Below, one piece after another: positions 62,501 through 64,000 of a stretch of DNA of 64,000 nt; position 1 is the first letter of the stretch; each line of letters starts with the position of its first letter. Below the pieces are notes generated by a model, which searched no databases, had not been told where the DNA came from, and was given only the letters and a program-made list of their open reading frames with translations. The stretch lies in NCBI GenBank assembly GCA_030770545.1, contig CM061107.1, positions 4,242,001-4,306,000 on the forward strand, read 5' to 3'. A program made the translations under genes and the position numbers. Source of the DNA: Macropodus opercularis (lineage: Eukaryota > Chordata > Actinopteri > Anabantiformes > Osphronemidae).

Positions 62501-63135
62501 GAAACAACCAGAACACAAAACCTCGGGACGGTTAAACTAAAGCTCTATCATTCATCATGTACGCTCTGTAACAATAGCTGGATGAAGAAGATGGACTATG
62601 TGGCCTGTCATCAAACCGCATGGCTTAGCGCACTGGGAAGCATTTTAATGCGTAATCATTTCTTTCACATTTTCAGCTGTTGAACCAAGCGAGCGTAGAG
62701 AAAACGTGTCCTCGTATTTCGCGAGTGCAACTGTTGCAGAACGTTTAGGAATGCTGGAATCTGGAAAGAGGCTCAGGCAGTGTGCTCAGCGCTCGTCCCT
62801 GTCTCGCAGATGTGTCCTGCTCTCATTCCTGTAACACCACTCTGCCCTTGTTCAATTCCTTTGTCTACTATGGTTTGTAAAATTTACTACGGGTGACACA
62901 GAAACCAGTGAAGTGCAGATGATGGTGTCAGAATTAACAGTGACTGTACATCTGGGAATACAGATCTGCTCCACGTGGATGTTTCTGTCCTGCAGGCCGG
63001 CCTTTATGAAGATGACCTCTACGACGGGGCCTGGTGCGCCGGGAGAGATGACCCACTGCAGTGGTTCGAGGTGGATGCCAGGAGGCTGACGAAGTTCACA
63101 GGGGTCATCACCCAGGGCAGGAGCTCCCTCTGGTC
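56246..63135 (+). CDS. cpxm2: carboxypeptidase X, M14 family member 2, first four coding exons (gene continues past the window)
   Basis: Exons 56246-56525, 57684-57773, 61583-61692 and 62996-63135 join in phase to 206 complete residues. Order: signal peptide (about 1-28, hydrophobic LLAPLALLGLLVGLAEL), acidic stretch GEDEDYF, basic linker KTPNKKAAKNKK, then the start of an F5/8 type C (discoidin) domain from C125 with CPPVGLETLKIDDFQLHAS, RYGLGAHRGRLNIQ, YDGAWCAGRDD, WFEVDARR and GVITQGRSSLW. The family continues with an M14 carboxypeptidase domain that lacks key catalytic residues and is regarded as inactive; that part lies to the right. The product is secreted and probably acts through binding (collagen-like or matrix ligands are suggested for discoidin domains). 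CPXM1 is the alternative, but the residues are closer to CPXM2 and linkage to chst15 matches the human CPXM2 locus as I recall it. Confidence 0.92.
56526..57683 (+). other. cpxm2 intron 1 (1.2 kb)
   Basis: GT-AG intron, phase 1. Nothing recognised inside. Confidence 0.8.
57684..57773 (+). CDS. cpxm2: cpxm2 exon 2: basic linker
   Basis: Ninety bases giving residues 94-123 with split codons at both ends. Lysine-rich KTPNKKAAKNKKT followed by EGEGHYKPMNE. The acceptor is tttccttactcag and the donor gtgagc. Placed by phase and by the similar basic stretch in the mammalian protein. Confidence 0.8.
57774..61582 (+). other. cpxm2 intron 2 (3.8 kb)
   Basis: GT-AG intron, phase 1. Contains a CTCF-core-like AGGGGGCGCT at 59110-59119. 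No other element recognised. Confidence 0.8.
59110..59119 (+). promoter_or_regulatory. partial CTCF-like core in cpxm2 intron 2
   Basis: AGGGGGCGCT matches the high-information half of the CTCF motif. The five bases upstream fit poorly. Orientation is opposite to the site at 48973-48986. Confidence 0.3.
61583..61692 (+). CDS. cpxm2: cpxm2 exon 3: start of discoidin domain
   Basis: Completes E124 and encodes residues 125-160, CPPVGLETLKIDDFQLHAS... to RYGLGAHRGRLNIQ. C125 is the first cysteine of the discoidin fold; its partner lies beyond the window. The acceptor is cattctcgttacctag and the donor gtagga; phase 0 at the end. Confidence 0.96.
61693..62995 (+). other. cpxm2 intron 3 (1.3 kb)
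   Basis: GT-AG intron, phase 0. Nothing recognised inside. Confidence 0.85.
62996..63135 (+). CDS. cpxm2: cpxm2 exon 4: discoidin domain, continued
   Basis: Residues 161-206 plus two bases of S207. AGLYEDDLYDGAWCAG, WFEVDARRLTKFTGVITQG and RSSLW are hallmarks of the discoidin domain in this carboxypeptidase subgroup. The acceptor is gtttctgtcctgcag and the donor gtgagt at 63136. Confidence 0.97.
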
Positions 63136-64000
63136 GTGAGTAGGAACCATGTAGACAGGCAGAGCGAGTTGCACGCGGCCACACTGAGAGGAAGTCAGTT
63201 TACTTGTGCAAGTTGATAGGGACTGGCAACCTGGCTGTACCCCATCCGTAACATCAGGGGGGATTAGGTCCTAGGATGAAAGAATTCGGGGAGAGTCTTG
63301 ATTTGTTCCAGGTTCATCCACCTGAACCTCCCCCTGGCAAACTCCGAGGGTCTAGTTGATGCTGATGTTATTGTAAAGAATATGAGTTGATCGTTGTCGT
63401 CTGCTGCGACAACCTACAGTATAAAGTCAGTCTCCATGTCGCCACCCAAACAACTTCAGCTGCTGTAAATCTAAATTCATATGGCATGAGTTTAAAAATG
63501 GCTCAGGAAATGAAAACTGGAAGTCCACTGGCAGCGACGTGTATAAATGTTCCATAACTCGAAACGACTTTTGGATTCTTCCTCAAACCCAACTGGAAAG
63601 TTTGCCTTTGCAAATATAAACACAACAAGTCTTTCAGTCTTGTCCATATGGAGCCGAGCTTTCACTGGTGTTTACCCTTTTCACAGGTCCTTTCTGATCC
63701 CCTCACTAAGGGATTAAGGATTTATGAGTTTGATTGATTGCAGCGCGGTTTGATTCTTTCATCTCTCCTAAAAGGTCACTACATTATAAAAATAACACTC
63801 GTGGAAAGACTTTAAGCGCTTTCATCAGACTGAGAGGAAGGGGAAAAAAGAGCGACTGTGTTTGAAACAGTGTGTTTTTAGCGTAGACTAATTAAAAGAT
63901 GCAATGAGTCATCGAGCTTCATGACAACGGTAGAATGCAAGTCGCTGCATTATTAGCTCTCTTAACTTCACCTCAGAAATGTCCACTAGAGCTAGAAAGG
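63136..64000 (+). other. cpxm2 intron 4, left part
   Basis: No further exon with the required phase was found before the window ends, so this is the beginning of an intron longer than 0.86 kb. Confidence 0.8.

Overview
This window is nuclear DNA from a vertebrate, almost certainly a ray-finned (probably percomorph) teleost. The genes are split by GT-AG introns, the long gene-free stretches are AT-rich, dinucleotide microsatellites are frequent, and the repeats are typical of fish: two Tc1/mariner copies, a tRNA-type SINE and a decayed LINE tail. There is nothing bacterial in it, and nearly all open reading frames above 60 codons outside the exons listed here look like chance.

Two protein-coding genes can be supported, both on the + strand. 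The first is chst15 (carbohydrate sulfotransferase 15, GalNAc-4-sulfate 6-O-sulfotransferase). It has seven coding exons between 39670 and 48495 that splice in phase into a 528-residue type II Golgi protein with both PAPS-binding motifs intact. The second is the 5' part of cpxm2 (carboxypeptidase X, M14 family, member 2). Four exons lie between 56246 and 63135, carrying the signal peptide, a basic linker and the start of the discoidin domain. The remaining exons lie beyond the right edge. chst15 followed head-to-tail by cpxm2 matches, from memory, the order and orientation on human 10q26, so the neighbourhood is old.

Layout: 1-24600 is gene-free with scattered repeats (a LINE-like tail near 4800, SINE 5612-5897, Tc1 copy 6745-8054, LINE remnant 12180-12620). 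At 24640-25230 lies a CpG-rich block with a GA microsatellite, a plausible distal promoter and 5' non-coding exon for chst15. From 25240 to 39657 there is no recognisable coding sequence except a truncated Tc1 copy (28253-28648). This would be chst15 intron 1 if that promoter is right. The chst15 coding exons follow, then a 3' UTR with a long TG repeat and a CTCF-like site. A second promoter-like block at 50400-50830 sits in the 7.7 kb between the genes and may drive an unannotated transcript. The cpxm2 leader, with two upstream ORFs, begins around 56050.

Functionally, both products enter the secretory pathway. chst15 makes the disulfated chondroitin sulfate E unit in the Golgi. cpxm2 encodes a secreted, probably non-catalytic carboxypeptidase-like protein. 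Shared regulation is possible but not shown. I found no CRISPR array, rRNA gene, tRNA gene or undescribed multi-gene system. The most interesting items are regulatory or structural: the intergenic promoter, the TG-repeat 3' UTR, the CTCF-like sites, the cpxm2 upstream ORFs, and two perfect hairpins, one of them next to a run of 20 G.
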